DNA of 64,000 bases from Bacteroidia bacterium. Lineage in GTDB: Bacteria > Bacteroidota > Bacteroidia > Cytophagales > Cyclobacteriaceae. The position numbers and the translations under genes are program-made. This document shows positions 8,124 through 17,730 of the stretch, piece after piece; the stretch's first letter is position 1, and each line of letters starts with the position of its first letter. The stretch covers positions 248,001-312,000 of the forward strand of contig JAUILA010000001.1 of NCBI GenBank assembly GCA_030432655.1, given 5' to 3'. Below the pieces are notes generated by a model that saw only the letters and a list, made by a program, of their open reading frames with translations, was not told the DNA's origin and did not search any database.

Positions 8124-9138
8124 GCGCCTTTTGTTCATTTTATTGATTCTGATTTCTGCCTGTGGGGATACCGGCGAGACAAATAAGCAGCGGTTCCTTA
8201 TCAGGGGAAATGAAGCCCTGGGACAACAAAATTACAAGGAGGCCATCCGCTTTTACGATGAAGCTCTCAACATAGACAGTTGTTATGTTCCTGCACTGAA
8301 TAATGCCGGAATTGTACGTTTTGAACAAAAACGCTTCGGGCAAGCTGTGTTGTATTACAACAGGGCTCTTCAGTGTGATCCGGAAGATTATGACGCTACA
8401 TTGAATCGCTCTAATGCGTTTTATGAAGCGGGAGAATTGTACCGGGCAGAAGATGACCTGCTGTTCCTGATCAGGAATTATCCGGACAGTGCCACATTGT
8501 ATTTCCGGAAGGGGCTGGTTCAGGCAAAAATGAAGAAATTCAGGGAAGCCCTTGAAGACTTCAGTGAGGCGTTGCGCCTCGATTCCGGGTTGACGGAGGC
8601 ATTGATCAACCGGGGGACGGTCCATTATTATCTCAACGAATTGAACCAGGCTGAATCAGATCTTCGGACCGCGCTGCGGCTCACGCCGGGTGAAGGTAAT
8701 GCCCTGAATTCACTGGGTATGGTTTCCTCGAAGCGGGGAGACCAGGAGCAGGCACGTGAGTTTGTTGAACAGGCGCTTGCATTCGCACCGAACGATCCCT
8801 ATTTCCTGAATAATCTCGGTTATATTCTACTGCTGACAGGAAATATGGAACAGGCGCGTGAGAACATCGATAACAGCATCGCACGGGATCCTTCCAACGC
8901 CTGGGCCTACCGAAATAAGGGCAGGTATTACCATATGAACGGGGATTATGAAAATGCCCTTCGCCTGTATCAGCGAGCCATGCGGGAAGATGACTTTGTA
9001 GAGCTTATCCATACCTTTCGCGGTGATGCCCTGCAGGCACTTGGCAATGAGCAACAGGCATGTGAGGCGTGGCAGAAGGGGGTAGAGGCAGGCGAACTTG
9101 AATCACGTGACCGATTATCGGCCTTTAACTGTCTGTAA
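8077..9138 (+). CDS. Tetratricopeptide-repeat lipoprotein
   Basis: A 353-residue protein. Residues 1-17 are polar and basic, followed by a hydrophobic stretch ending ISAC (lipid-acceptor Cys29), so it is probably a lipoprotein. From about residue 45 to the end it is TPR repeats (for example QNYKEAIRFYDEALNIDS, GNMEQARENIDNSIARDPSN, GDYENALRLYQRAMREDD), at least seven by eye. TPR arrays are protein-binding scaffolds. The start lies 47 bases inside the UbiB gene, which implies translational coupling. It ends immediately before the convergent barrel gene. Confidence 0.82.
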   Translation: MNFKPQLQQEHWNRPERLLFILLILISACGDTGETNKQRFLIRGNEALGQQNYKEAIRFYDEALNIDSCYVPALNNAGIVRFEQKRFGQAVLYYNRALQCDPEDYDATLNRSNAFYEAGELYRAEDDLLFLIRNYPDSATLYFRKGLVQAKMKKFREALEDFSEALRLDSGLTEALINRGTVHYYLNELNQAESDLRTALRLTPGEGNALNSLGMVSSKRGDQEQAREFVEQALAFAPNDPYFLNNLGYILLLTGNMEQARENIDNSIARDPSNAWAYRNKGRYYHMNGDYENALRLYQRAMREDDFVELIHTFRGDALQALGNEQQACEAWQKGVEAGELESRDRLSAFNCL

Positions 9139-10152
9139 TTACTTCAGGAATTTTCTTGGAGGAACGATGAATATGCTGATATTGCCCACAACAGCCTCAT
9201 TGAGCTGGTTATCCACAATCGTCTCCGCCTTAATACGGGCATTCTCCGATAAGTCAAAATTGATGTTTTTGCGAAATCCGGCTTCCACACCGAACCAAAG
9301 AAAATCGTATATTTCGCGCTCATAATTGAGTAAAAAACGTATTTCGGACTTCTCCAGAAATACTGGCTCATCTGTATTCTCAAAAAAGTTCAGGGTGTAA
9401 TTGGAACCATTGAGTTCCGCCTTGAAATACACGAAATTTTTCTGGTCGATCGAATTATACCGAAGTTTCAGTTCGACCGGGAGAATTGATTCAATTCCCC
9501 AGTGCCGCGAAAATGTATGATTATAGGAAGCTATCGGATATATTGAACGCCTGCCAAAAATCTCGCTGTATGCGATCCCGAATGCATAGGACAGGTAGCG
9601 GTTTTTCTTCCAGCCAATGAGAGGTGCAATGGAAAATTTAAAGTAATTACTACCCAGGTCAATACCTTTAAAGTCCCCGTTGAGGGCTCCGCTTATCCTC
9701 AGGATAAAGTACTTATTGGTGCGCGTGGGTTTCATCACGAAAATATCAGCGCGTATACTCCTGAGCGGCCGGTCTTCCAGTCCGCGATAAAACTCATTGT
9801 CGAGCGTTTCCGGGTTCTCGAAATTATATTCCTCGACGAAGTATTTGACTCCCCCGGCGATTTTAATATTGTCTTTTAAGAGAATCGGAGCGCGTACTTT
9901 TAATGTCCATCGTCTGTTACGGCGAATTTCCGCATTGGCGCTCTGGCCATTCAATTCTGAATTAATGGCGTAATCTTTTACCAGCTCCCTGGTTATCACA
10001 ATTCCTTTTGTTCTGGGCAGTCCTTCCACTCCGGGAATACAGAATGTGGAATCGAGGCAGTTGATTATGGTGGACTGGCCGAAGCTGGTTTCAGGACACA
10101 GGAGAAAAAGAAAAAGACATAAAAAAATGGAATATGGTTGAATTTTGATCAG
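9139..10152 (-). CDS. Putative outer-membrane beta-barrel protein (DUF6268-like), non-ATG start
   Basis: About 337 residues if started at CTG 10152. The shorter GTG start at 10029 would delete an obvious signal peptide, because in-frame codons upstream encode LIKIQPYSIFLCLFLFLL and then PETSFGQ, a typical Bacteroidota signal peptidase I site. No in-frame ATG exists before the stop at about 10165, so initiation is at CTG or ATT, or a frame error sits in the T-rich run near 10120. The mature part is alternating amphipathic strands ending in a hydrophilic PPRKFLK tail, as in outer-membrane barrels; DUF6268 is my best guess. Confidence 0.62.
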   Translation of the reverse strand: MIKIQPYSIFLCLFLFLLCPETSFGQSTIINCLDSTFCIPGVEGLPRTKGIVITRELVKDYAINSELNGQSANAEIRRNRRWTLKVRAPILLKDNIKIAGGVKYFVEEYNFENPETLDNEFYRGLEDRPLRSIRADIFVMKPTRTNKYFILRISGALNGDFKGIDLGSNYFKFSIAPLIGWKKNRYLSYAFGIAYSEIFGRRSIYPIASYNHTFSRHWGIESILPVELKLRYNSIDQKNFVYFKAELNGSNYTLNFFENTDEPVFLEKSEIRFLLNYEREIYDFLWFGVEAGFRKNINFDLSENARIKAETIVDNQLNEAVVGNISIFIVPPRKFLK

Positions 10153-10191
10153 GTTTTGGTTGGTTTAAAGGTTAATAAAATTGTAGGTCAA

Positions 10192-10209
10192 TTTGTTATT
10201 GATAACAAA
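10192..10209. promoter_or_regulatory. 18-base perfect palindrome between divergent barrel and Nudix genes
   Basis: TTTGTTATTGATAACAAA has 8-base arms and a 2-base centre, the same 8-2-8 geometry as the palindrome at 4318-4335 but a different sequence. It sits 40 bases before the Nudix GTG and 39 bases before the proposed barrel CTG, so a bound regulator could control both genes. Confidence 0.4.
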
Positions 10210-10249
10210 CAGGAATCAATTTAGTTAAAATAAGCATTTTTGCGTCACA

Positions 10250-10897
10250 GTGGATTTTAGAGAGACAATTGAATTTCTGCAGGACAGGATGGGTTCACCG
10301 CTCCCGGGCATGGAAGCTCACCGCCGCGCATTGCCGGTAGCTCGTGCCGACAGCCGTTTAAGGCTGAAACCCACAGAGGACGCCCGTCTCGGGGGAGTAA
10401 TGATCCTGTTTTTTCCTGGGGCTGGCGGAGAAGCATATTTTCCACTGATTCAGCGTCCTGAGTACCCCGGAGCACACGGCGGGCAGATCAGTTTACCCGG
10501 GGGAAAGTATGAAGAAGGGGATGATACCATTACGGACACCGCGCTTCGGGAAACCCATGAGGAAATCGGTGTGTCTCCGGAAGGGATTCAGGTCATAGGG
10601 CACCTCAGTGAAATTTATATACATGCCAGCAATTTCAGGGTTACCCCGGTAGTCGGGGTGCTGCAGGAAAAGCCGGAGTTTCGCCGGGAACCACTGGAAG
10701 TGGATGAGATTTTGGAAATACAACTTTCCCAACTAATGGATACGTCTTTTCATAAGGCCAAGGATATCAGGGTGCGTGGTATGCATCTTCCGGACACCCC
10801 TTATTATGACCTGCAGGAACGGGTGGTTTGGGGAGCCACGGCAATGATCCTGAGTGAATTATACCATATCCTGGAAGCCAGGTTTAACGGTTCCTGA
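10250..10897 (+). CDS. Nudix CoA pyrophosphatase (NudL/NUDT7-like)
   Basis: A 215-residue Nudix hydrolase starting at GTG. The Nudix box is present as GGKYEEGDDTITDTALRE followed by THEEIGV, with Asp in place of the first box Glu as in CoA pyrophosphatases. The preceding LIQRPEYPGAHGGQISLPGG corresponds to the NuCoA motif, so the likely reaction is CoA or acyl-CoA hydrolysis to 3',5'-ADP and (acyl)phosphopantetheine. No in-frame ATG fits before the conserved region, so GTG is accepted. Its last 14 bases overlap the convergent pgl gene. Confidence 0.85.
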   Translation: MDFRETIEFLQDRMGSPLPGMEAHRRALPVARADSRLRLKPTEDARLGGVMILFFPGAGGEAYFPLIQRPEYPGAHGGQISLPGGKYEEGDDTITDTALRETHEEIGVSPEGIQVIGHLSEIYIHASNFRVTPVVGVLQEKPEFRREPLEVDEILEIQLSQLMDTSFHKAKDIRVRGMHLPDTPYYDLQERVVWGATAMILSELYHILEARFNGS

Positions 10898-11612
10898 GGA
10901 GGGTGGCAGCAGCCGTATCAATATACCAGCAAACCTTTCCATTCGTCGGACGAATGAACTGCGCCGGGTACTGGAATTCATATCTCGGACCTTCCAGGAC
11001 GTGGTAGACGGCTTCCGATTTCTTTTCCCCAAAGGTCATGAAATATACATTAGAGGCCTTATTGATCAGGGTACGGGTAAATGAAATGCGCCATGAATTA
11101 TCTGAGAGCATTTTAACTTCCTTAACCAGCGCATCAGTCTCAGCAAGGACACGTGTATGCGGGAAAAGGCTGGCGGTGTGTGCGTCGTCACCAAGTCCCA
11201 GTAAAATCAAATCAAAGACAGGTTCATCAATCTGGTAGTGTTCCAGGATACGGTGCGCATAGTCATTTGCCGCTTCATTGGGTGAGAATGCGGTGTTAAC
11301 AGCAAAAATGTTTTCTTTTGGGACATTTACTTTGTTCAACATGGCCTCGCGAGCCATGCCGGCATTATAATCCGGACTGTCGGATGGTACATAACGTTCG
11401 TCGCCAAAAAAGAAGAAGGTATTCTCCCAGGGGAAATTATCGGCGTGTTGCTCTGAGGCAAGCAATTCATAGAGTTTCTTTGGTGAACTTCCCCCTGAAA
11501 GGGCAATGGTGAAACGACCGTGGTCTTCCACGCACTCATTGGCCAGGTTGACAATATCTTCGGCTATTTGTTCGATTACCTCCTCGGGGCTTTGCAGAAT
11601 ATGTACGTCCAT
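10884..11612 (-). CDS. pgl: 6-phosphogluconolactonase
   Basis: A 242-residue DevB-type lactonase that hydrolyses 6-phosphogluconolactone to 6-phosphogluconate, the second step of the oxidative pentose phosphate pathway. Family motifs are IALSGGSSPKKLYELL near residue 40, FFGDERYVP with DSPDYNAGM, and LILLGLGDDAHTASLFP (active-site Gly-x-Asp-x-His-x-Ala-Ser-x-Phe). It is last in the operon ppgK-gnd-zwf-pgl, 3 bases after zwf. Confidence 0.93.
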   Translation of the reverse strand: MDVHILQSPEEVIEQIAEDIVNLANECVEDHGRFTIALSGGSSPKKLYELLASEQHADNFPWENTFFFFGDERYVPSDSPDYNAGMAREAMLNKVNVPKENIFAVNTAFSPNEAANDYAHRILEHYQIDEPVFDLILLGLGDDAHTASLFPHTRVLAETDALVKEVKMLSDNSWRISFTRTLINKASNVYFMTFGEKKSEAVYHVLEGPRYEFQYPAQFIRPTNGKVCWYIDTAAATLLRNR

Positions 11613-11615
11613 GAA

Positions 11616-13130
11616 TCAGCTCTTTTTATCTACGGGTAATGTAAACCAGTGAAAACCATCCCGGGCAATGAGTGCCTCTGCAATTTCAGGGCCCCAGGAG
11701 TCGGAAGAATAATTAGGGAAATTCAGGCTCTTCTTAGCTTCCCAGGCATTTATTACAGGCATAAGGATATCCCAGGCCTCTTCCACCTGATCTCCACGCA
11801 TGAACAGGGTTTGATCACCAACGATTGTATCCAGGAGCAGCGTTTCATAGGCTTCCGGAGTATCATTGGTATAAGTGCCTTTGTAGTCAAAGATCATATC
11901 GACAGGGTTGATGGTCATATCCAGCCCGGGTCGTTTAGCCTGAATCTGGAGCCTGATACTCATTTCCGGCTGTATACTGATCACCAGCCTGTTTTGCTGC
12001 CAGTTTTCCGCGGAATAGGTCGGAAAAATGGAATGAGGGGTGTCTTTAAACTGAATGCTGATGAGGCTGGCGCTCTGATGCATGCGTTTACCTGTACGCA
12101 TATAGAAAGGAACTCCTTGCCAGCGCCAGTTATCGACGAACAGATTCAATGCTGCGAATGTCTCTGTATTTGATTCTTCGTTTACATCTGGTTCTTCCCT
12201 GTACCCCGGTACTTTTTCGCCCTCAATCCAGCCGGGACCATACTGACCGCGGACGGTATAATGGCTTACCTCTTCTGGTTTTATTCGCCGCACCGCGTTC
12301 AAAACATCCACCTTCCGGTTTCGTACTTCATCAGCACTGAAACTGGTGGGGGGCTCCATGGCGATCAGGCAAAGGAGCTGGAAAATATGATTCTGAACCA
12401 TATCACGTAAAGCGCCGGCATCGTCATAATATCCGCCCCGGCCTTCGACTCCAAGTTGTTCGCTAACCGAGATTTGCACATGATCTATATAATTCCTGTT
12501 CCAAACCGGTTCGAGAATCGCATTGGCAAACCGGAATGCCATAATATTCTGTACAGCTTCCTTGCCCAGGTAGTGATCGATCCTGTAAATCTGTTTTTCA
12601 TCAAAACTCGCACAAAGGAGTTTATTGAGCTCCTGGGCGCTCTCCAGATCATGTCCGAAAGGTTTTTCAATCACCAGCCTGTCATGTTCGACGTCGCCGC
12701 CGAGCCCCTGCTTTTTGATATTCTCCGAGATAGTGATGAAGAAACGGGGAGCCACCGCCAGATAAAATATGACATTCACGTCACCTTCCCATTCCTTTTT
12801 GAATGTTTCGATCCTTTTACCCAGATCTTTGTACGTCGCGTCATCTTTGATATTGGCCTGTTGAAAATAAATATGCTCCGCAAATTCATCCCATTCGGCC
12901 TTCTTGACCTTTCCACGACGCGAGAATTCATTGACTCCTTTCAACAGACGTTTTCTGTATTCTGCGTCATTCAATTCGCTTCGTCCATTTCCGATAACTG
13001 CAAAATTCTTGGGCATCCATTTATCCAGATGAAGATTGTAAATGGCAGGAATTAATTTACGGAATGCCAGGTCACCGGTTCCGCCAAATATGACGAAAAT
13101 GGTAGGTTTATCTTTTAATGAGAATTTCAT
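11616..13130 (-). CDS. zwf: Glucose-6-phosphate 1-dehydrogenase
   Basis: A 504-residue enzyme oxidising glucose 6-phosphate to the lactone with NAD(P)+. The coenzyme-binding motif is GGTGDLAFRKLIPA (residues 16-29) and the active-site peptide is RIDHYLGKE, which carries the catalytic histidine and substrate lysine. The length is standard. It lies between gnd (3 bases) and pgl (3 bases), so the whole oxidative branch is co-expressed. Cofactor preference cannot be read from the sequence. Confidence 0.96.
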   Translation of the reverse strand: MKFSLKDKPTIFVIFGGTGDLAFRKLIPAIYNLHLDKWMPKNFAVIGNGRSELNDAEYRKRLLKGVNEFSRRGKVKKAEWDEFAEHIYFQQANIKDDATYKDLGKRIETFKKEWEGDVNVIFYLAVAPRFFITISENIKKQGLGGDVEHDRLVIEKPFGHDLESAQELNKLLCASFDEKQIYRIDHYLGKEAVQNIMAFRFANAILEPVWNRNYIDHVQISVSEQLGVEGRGGYYDDAGALRDMVQNHIFQLLCLIAMEPPTSFSADEVRNRKVDVLNAVRRIKPEEVSHYTVRGQYGPGWIEGEKVPGYREEPDVNEESNTETFAALNLFVDNWRWQGVPFYMRTGKRMHQSASLISIQFKDTPHSIFPTYSAENWQQNRLVISIQPEMSIRLQIQAKRPGLDMTINPVDMIFDYKGTYTNDTPEAYETLLLDTIVGDQTLFMRGDQVEEAWDILMPVINAWEAKKSLNFPNYSSDSWGPEIAEALIARDGFHWFTLPVDKKS

Positions 13131-13133
13131 GTA

Positions 13134-14531
13134 TTAGTACCAGTTAGTATGAAATATACCTTCGCGATCTGTTCGCTCATAGGTATGGGAGCCGAAATAA
13201 TCCCGTTGTGCCTGAATAAGGTTGGAAGGCATATGTCCGATACGGAACATATCGAAATAATGCAGGGTCGATGAAGTAGCCGGCATACCGGATCCGTATT
13301 TAATGGCTTCGGTGGACATTCGCCTCATACCTGCTTCTGAAGCATGTATTCTGCTGATAATTTCCTTATCGAGCATAAGGTGCGACAGTGTATCGTCCTG
13401 ATAGGCACTAAAAATATTCTCCAGTAATGCCGCGCGAATAATACACCCTCCCCGCCAGATTTTAGCAATATCCGACATGGAAAGCTGGTAGTTGTATTCC
13501 TTTGATGCTACCTGCAGCATATGCATTCCCTGCGCATAAGTAACGATGAATGAAAAATACAGGGCATCCCCAAGGTCATCAAGTGTTAGCGTGCAGCCTT
13601 TGTCCTGAGTGCGCTGGTAGACTTTTTCAGCTTTTTCCCTGGTAGTCTTGTATTTTGACAGATCGCGCATAGCAACAGCCATATCAATAGTTGGTACAGC
13701 CACCTGCAGATCCATAGCCAGTTGTGAAGTCCATTTGCCGGTTCCCTTTGACTTGGCCTGATCAAGGATCATATCGATAAGATCGGCACCCGTCAGATCA
13801 TCTTTTTGGGTAAATATATCTGCGGTGATTTCGATCAGGAAAGAATTGAGCCGGCCCTCATTCCAGCCGGCAAAAGCTTTATGTATTTCGTCATTGGACA
13901 GGCCCATCGGTCCTTTCATCAGTCCGTAAACTTCTGAAATGATTTGCATCAGCCCGTATTCAATTCCGTTATGCACCATTTTGACAAAATGTCCGCAGGC
14001 ACCCGGTCCTAGCCACGTAACGCAGGGTTCGCCATTGACTTTTGCTGAAACGGCCTCAAATATGTTTTTTACAACTTCATAGGCTGATTTATCTCCTCCG
14101 GGCATCATACTTGGCCCTTTTCGTGCTCCTTCAGCGCCACCGGATATTCCAAGTCCGAAGAAGTGAACCCCTTTGGGCTGGAGGTATTTCACCCTTCTCT
14201 CGGTGTCTGCAAAATAGGAGTTACCCCCGTCAATCAGCAAGTCTCCTTCGTCAAGGAGGGGCAGTAATTCTTCAATGACACTGTCGACGATCGGACCTGC
14301 CGGTACCAGCATCATCAGTGCCCTGGGAGTATTAAGGCTTTGGATAAAGGCCGGAAGATCGCTGAAGGCATCGATATCGATCCCTTCGCTTTCCTGCTCC
14401 AGGTGGGAGACCATTTCCGGATTTTTGTCATACCCGCTTACCCGGAAACCGCTGTCTGCCATATTCAGGAGAAGATTGCGGCCCATAGTTCCCAGGCCGA
14501 TCATCCCGAAATCATATTTGTTGTCTGTCAT
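13134..14531 (-). CDS. gnd: 6-phosphogluconate dehydrogenase, decarboxylating
   Basis: A 465-residue enzyme converting 6-phosphogluconate to ribulose 5-phosphate and CO2 with NADPH production. The Rossmann motif is GLGTMGRNLLLNMADSG (12-28), LIDGGNSYFADTERR is the substrate-binding segment, LGISGGAEGARKGPSMMPGG the conserved core, and KGTGKWTSQLAMDLQVAVP the C-terminal signature. Full length, homodimer-type. It is 3 bases downstream of the glucokinase gene. Confidence 0.96.
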   Translation of the reverse strand: MTDNKYDFGMIGLGTMGRNLLLNMADSGFRVSGYDKNPEMVSHLEQESEGIDIDAFSDLPAFIQSLNTPRALMMLVPAGPIVDSVIEELLPLLDEGDLLIDGGNSYFADTERRVKYLQPKGVHFFGLGISGGAEGARKGPSMMPGGDKSAYEVVKNIFEAVSAKVNGEPCVTWLGPGACGHFVKMVHNGIEYGLMQIISEVYGLMKGPMGLSNDEIHKAFAGWNEGRLNSFLIEITADIFTQKDDLTGADLIDMILDQAKSKGTGKWTSQLAMDLQVAVPTIDMAVAMRDLSKYKTTREKAEKVYQRTQDKGCTLTLDDLGDALYFSFIVTYAQGMHMLQVASKEYNYQLSMSDIAKIWRGGCIIRAALLENIFSAYQDDTLSHLMLDKEIISRIHASEAGMRRMSTEAIKYGSGMPATSSTLHYFDMFRIGHMPSNLIQAQRDYFGSHTYERTDREGIFHTNWY

Positions 14532-14534
14532 GAA

Positions 14535-15296
14535 TTAATTCTTTTCTATAGAATGGGTAGCAGGAAAAATTGTTTTGACGCAAAGGTCATCTTCTTCAAT
14601 AGCCCATAGATTCACACCACCTTTAATGCCGTCGCGATTACTGACTATCCTGATATTATCGTCGAGTTTAAGATCCAGGTACTTGGAAGATCCCCCTCCA
14701 ACAAACAGCATATCATAGTTGAATACCGTTTTCATATTTTGAAGGACGCGTTTCATTCGCTTGTTCCAGGTTTTCCTGCCTTTTTTCTTCAGTTCTGCTT
14801 TTCCGATGTACTGATCATAGTCCTTATCGTCCCGGATAGGATGGTGAGCCAGTTCCAGGTGGGGCATCAGGTGGCCATCGAGGTAAAAAGCAGTACCGAG
14901 TCCCGTACCCAGCGTTATCATTAGTTCGAGACCTTCACCTTCAATCACTCCTAGACCCAGCAGGTCGGCGTCATTTACCAGGCGGACTGGTTTTTCAAGG
15001 GCGTCAGCTATCATCTGGGCCATATTGACACCGGACCACTGATCAGTACCCAGGTTTGGGGCTGTAATAATCACACCATTCTTAACATACCCGGGGAAAC
15101 CGACCGAAATTTTTTCGAATGGAGGAAAATCTTCCACCAATTCGGTTATTGTTTCCAGTACTTTGTCCGGAGAAGAATGCTCCGGCGTGTCCAGCCGTTT
15201 GCGTGGTACTACCATATGAGCGTGTTGATCCAGGACCGTTGCCTTAATTCCTGATCCACCAATATCTATAGTCAGAATGTGCGTATGATTATCCAT
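14535..15296 (-). CDS. ppgK: ROK-family glucokinase, polyphosphate-glucokinase type
   Basis: A 253-residue sugar kinase. The N-terminal phosphate loop is TIDIGGSGIKATVLD, followed by GFPGYVKNGVIITAPNLG (sugar-binding region), NDADLLGLG (catalytic Asp) and MITLGTGLGTAFYLDG (second phosphate loop). Short length, absence of the ROK zinc cluster and the C-terminal IVSNRDGIKGGVN fit strictly polyphosphate- or polyP/ATP-dependent glucokinases better than ATP-only ROK kinases. As first gene of the pentose phosphate operon it would supply glucose 6-phosphate. The phosphoryl donor is inferred. Confidence 0.8.
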   Translation of the reverse strand: MDNHTHILTIDIGGSGIKATVLDQHAHMVVPRKRLDTPEHSSPDKVLETITELVEDFPPFEKISVGFPGYVKNGVIITAPNLGTDQWSGVNMAQMIADALEKPVRLVNDADLLGLGVIEGEGLELMITLGTGLGTAFYLDGHLMPHLELAHHPIRDDKDYDQYIGKAELKKKGRKTWNKRMKRVLQNMKTVFNYDMLFVGGGSSKYLDLKLDDNIRIVSNRDGIKGGVNLWAIEEDDLCVKTIFPATHSIEKN

Positions 15297-15316
15297 GTCT
15301 CTCAGTTTAATAAAAA

Positions 15317-15353
15317 AATCCTTGCCTGCATTAGAAATGCGGCGGCAAGGATT
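15317..15353 (-). terminator. Rho-independent terminator of acn
   Basis: A 10-base arm AATCCTTGCC pairs with GGCAAGGATT. An inner GCAT/ATGC helix forms the apex, and on the minus strand the stem is followed by TTTTTTT. It separates aconitase from the pentose phosphate operon downstream. Confidence 0.85.
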
Positions 15354-15375
15354 CGTTTCAGGGGGATGCTCACGC

Positions 15376-17646
15376 CTAAGCAGCCTTTTCTTTTTCCTTA
15401 ATCAGGTTCAGGGCCGAGCCGGCTTTGAACCAGGCGATTTGCTGTTGATTGTAACTGTGATTGACCTTGATGGTTTCAGATGTTCCGTCGGCGTGTTCCA
15501 AAACAAGGGTCAGTGGTTTATCCGGTGCAAAATCCTCCAGGTCAGAGATAGATATTGTATCATCTTCCAGGATCTTGTCGTAATCATTTTCGTTGGCAAA
15601 CGTCAGCGCCAGCATTCCCTGTTTTTTCAGGTTAGTCTCGTGGATTCGTGCAAATGATTTGACCAGGACTACGCGTACACCCAGGTGACGAGGTTGCATT
15701 GCCGCATGTTCCCGGCTGGATCCTTCACCATAGTTATGGTCACCCACCACAATAGTTGAGATCCCTTCCGCTTTATAATCACGCTGTGTGTCCGGAACCG
15801 GTCCGTATTCGCCGGTCAGCTGGTTTTTTACAAGATCCGTTTTCTCATTAAAGAAATTAACAGCCCCTGTCAGCGTATTATTAGAGATATTGTCCAGGTG
15901 TCCCCGGAACCTCAGCCAGGGACCTGCCATGGAAATATGGTCAGTGGTACATTTACCCTTCGCTTTTATCAGCAGTTTCATCCCGTTGATATTCTTTCCA
16001 TCCCATGGTTCGAATGGAGTTAAAAGCTGCAGACGTTTTGAGTCAGGAGCTACTTTAACTTCAACATTACTGCCATCATCTGCAGGAGCCTGGTACCCCG
16101 GATCTTTTACATCGAATCCTTTTGATGGAAGTTCTTCTCCGGTCGGCGGGTCCAGCTTTACATCTTCCCCGTTTTCATTTTTCAATGTATCCGTCATCGG
16201 GTTAAACGTTAGCCTACCGCTAATGGCGATGGCTGTTACAAGCTCGGGTGAACCAACAAACGCATGCGTATTCGGGTTGCCGTCAGCTCTTTTTGCAAAA
16301 TTCCGGTTGAAAGAATGGACAATCGTATTTTTTTCTTTTTTATCTGCCCCGGCACGATCCCACTGACCAATACACGGTCCGCAGGCATTTGCGAATACGC
16401 TCGCGCCAATTTTATTGAATGTATCAATAAACCCGTCCCTTTCAATGGTAAACCGGACCTGTTCGGAACCCGGGGTTATGGTGAATTTCGCTTTGGTCTT
16501 CAGGTTTTTATCTACTGCCTGTTCGGCCAATGAAGCCGCCCGGGAAATATCTTCGTACGAAGAGTTGGTACAACTACCGATAAGTCCGACTTTAACATCC
16601 ACCGGCCAGTCGTTCTTTTCAGCGGCTTCCGCCATCTTGCTGATCGGTGTGGCGATATCAGGTGAAAATGGTCCGTTAAGGTGCGGCTCCAGCTCGCTCA
16701 GGTTAATTACAATCAACTCATCAAAATACTGTTCAGGGTTATCGTAAACCTCCGTATCAGCAGTCAGATGTTCGCGGATTCCATTGGCCAAATCTGCCAC
16801 TTCGCTTCTTCCTGTTGCCCTGAGGTAGCGTTCCATGGAATCATCGTACCCAAAGGTGGACGTGGTCGCCCCGATCTCCGCACCCATGTTACATATGGTG
16901 CCCTTACCAGTACAAGACAATGATTTTGCGCCAGGTCCGAAATATTCCACGATCGCGCCTGTTCCTCCTTTAACGGTGAGAATTCCTGCTACTTTCAGTA
17001 TCACATCCTTTGCTGAAGTCCAGCCGCTCATTTCTCCCGTCAGCTTTACTCCGATAAGTTTGGGAAATTTGAGTTCCCATGGCATCCCTGCCATGACGTC
17101 CACGGCATCCGCGCCGCCGACTCCGACTGCCACCATACCAAGACCACCGGCATTCACGGTATGTGAATCCGTACCGATCATCATGCCACCCGGAAATGCA
17201 TAATTCTCCAGGACAACCTGGTGAATGATTCCGGCTCCCGGTTTCCAGAAACCGATTCCATATTTGTTAGAGACAGATTCCAGGAAGTTAAAAACTTCAC
17301 CACTTGCTGTAATAGAATTTCTTAAATCTTCCACTGCGCCCTGTTTGGCAAGGATCAGGTGGTCACAATGGACCGTAGAAGGTACCGCCGCTTTTTTCTT
17401 TCCGGCCTGCATGAATTGCAGAAGCGCCATCTGAGCCGTAGCATCCTGCATCGCCACCCGGTCCGGTGCAAAATTTACATAACTCTTTGCCCGTTGAAAT
17501 TTCTCAAGAGGCTGGTCTTCGTGCAGGTGTGTGTATAAAATCTTTTCAGCAAGCGTCAAAGGGGTATTTACGACTTTACGTGCTGCCTGGATGCGTTCAT
17601 CCATACGGCCGTAAACTTCTTTGATCATGTCAATATCAAATGCCAT
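15376..17646 (-). CDS. acn: Aconitate hydratase
   Basis: A 756-residue [4Fe-4S] enzyme interconverting citrate and isocitrate in the TCA cycle. Cluster ligands appear in [13 protein letters not shown] and in [35 protein letters not shown] and the swivelling C-terminal domain with [21 protein letters not shown], which carries the active-site serine and arginine, are intact. Size and sequence resemble the mitochondrial-type aconitases common in Bacteroidota. It is monocistronic: own promoter candidate at 17681 and terminator at 15317. Confidence 0.95.
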   Translation of the reverse strand: MAFDIDMIKEVYGRMDERIQAARKVVNTPLTLAEKILYTHLHEDQPLEKFQRAKSYVNFAPDRVAMQDATAQMALLQFMQAGKKKAAVPSTVHCDHLILAKQGAVEDLRNSITASGEVFNFLESVSNKYGIGFWKPGAGIIHQVVLENYAFPGGMMIGTDSHTVNAGGLGMVAVGVGGADAVDVMAGMPWELKFPKLIGVKLTGEMSGWTSAKDVILKVAGILTVKGGTGAIVEYFGPGAKSLSCTGKGTICNMGAEIGATTSTFGYDDSMERYLRATGRSEVADLANGIREHLTADTEVYDNPEQYFDELIVINLSELEPHLNGPFSPDIATPISKMAEAAEKNDWPVDVKVGLIGSCTNSSYEDISRAASLAEQAVDKNLKTKAKFTITPGSEQVRFTIERDGFIDTFNKIGASVFANACGPCIGQWDRAGADKKEKNTIVHSFNRNFAKRADGNPNTHAFVGSPELVTAIAISGRLTFNPMTDTLKNENGEDVKLDPPTGEELPSKGFDVKDPGYQAPADDGSNVEVKVAPDSKRLQLLTPFEPWDGKNINGMKLLIKAKGKCTTDHISMAGPWLRFRGHLDNISNNTLTGAVNFFNEKTDLVKNQLTGEYGPVPDTQRDYKAEGISTIVVGDHNYGEGSSREHAAMQPRHLGVRVVLVKSFARIHETNLKKQGMLALTFANENDYDKILEDDTISISDLEDFAPDKPLTLVLEHADGTSETIKVNHSYNQQQIAWFKAGSALNLIKEKEKAA

Positions 17647-17680
17647 ATAGGGTTAAGTTTGATTGAAAATAACAGGGTAG

Positions 17681-17688
17681 TAAAGGTA
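17681..17688 (-). promoter_or_regulatory. Candidate -7 box (TACCTTTA) for aconitase
   Basis: On the minus strand TACCTTTA matches the Bacteroidota TAnnTTTG box in all but the last base and lies 34 bases upstream of the acn ATG. The -33 TTG is imperfect (TTC about 20 bases upstream). Confidence 0.35.
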
Positions 17689-17730
17689 CGAATAAATCGT
17701 TTAAATGGGAATGTATGTTCTAACCTGATT

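Noticed and set aside
15788-16366. Plus-strand 192-codon Ser/Phe/Pro-rich frame
   Set aside because: Antisense shadow of aconitase; composition reflects the complementary strand.
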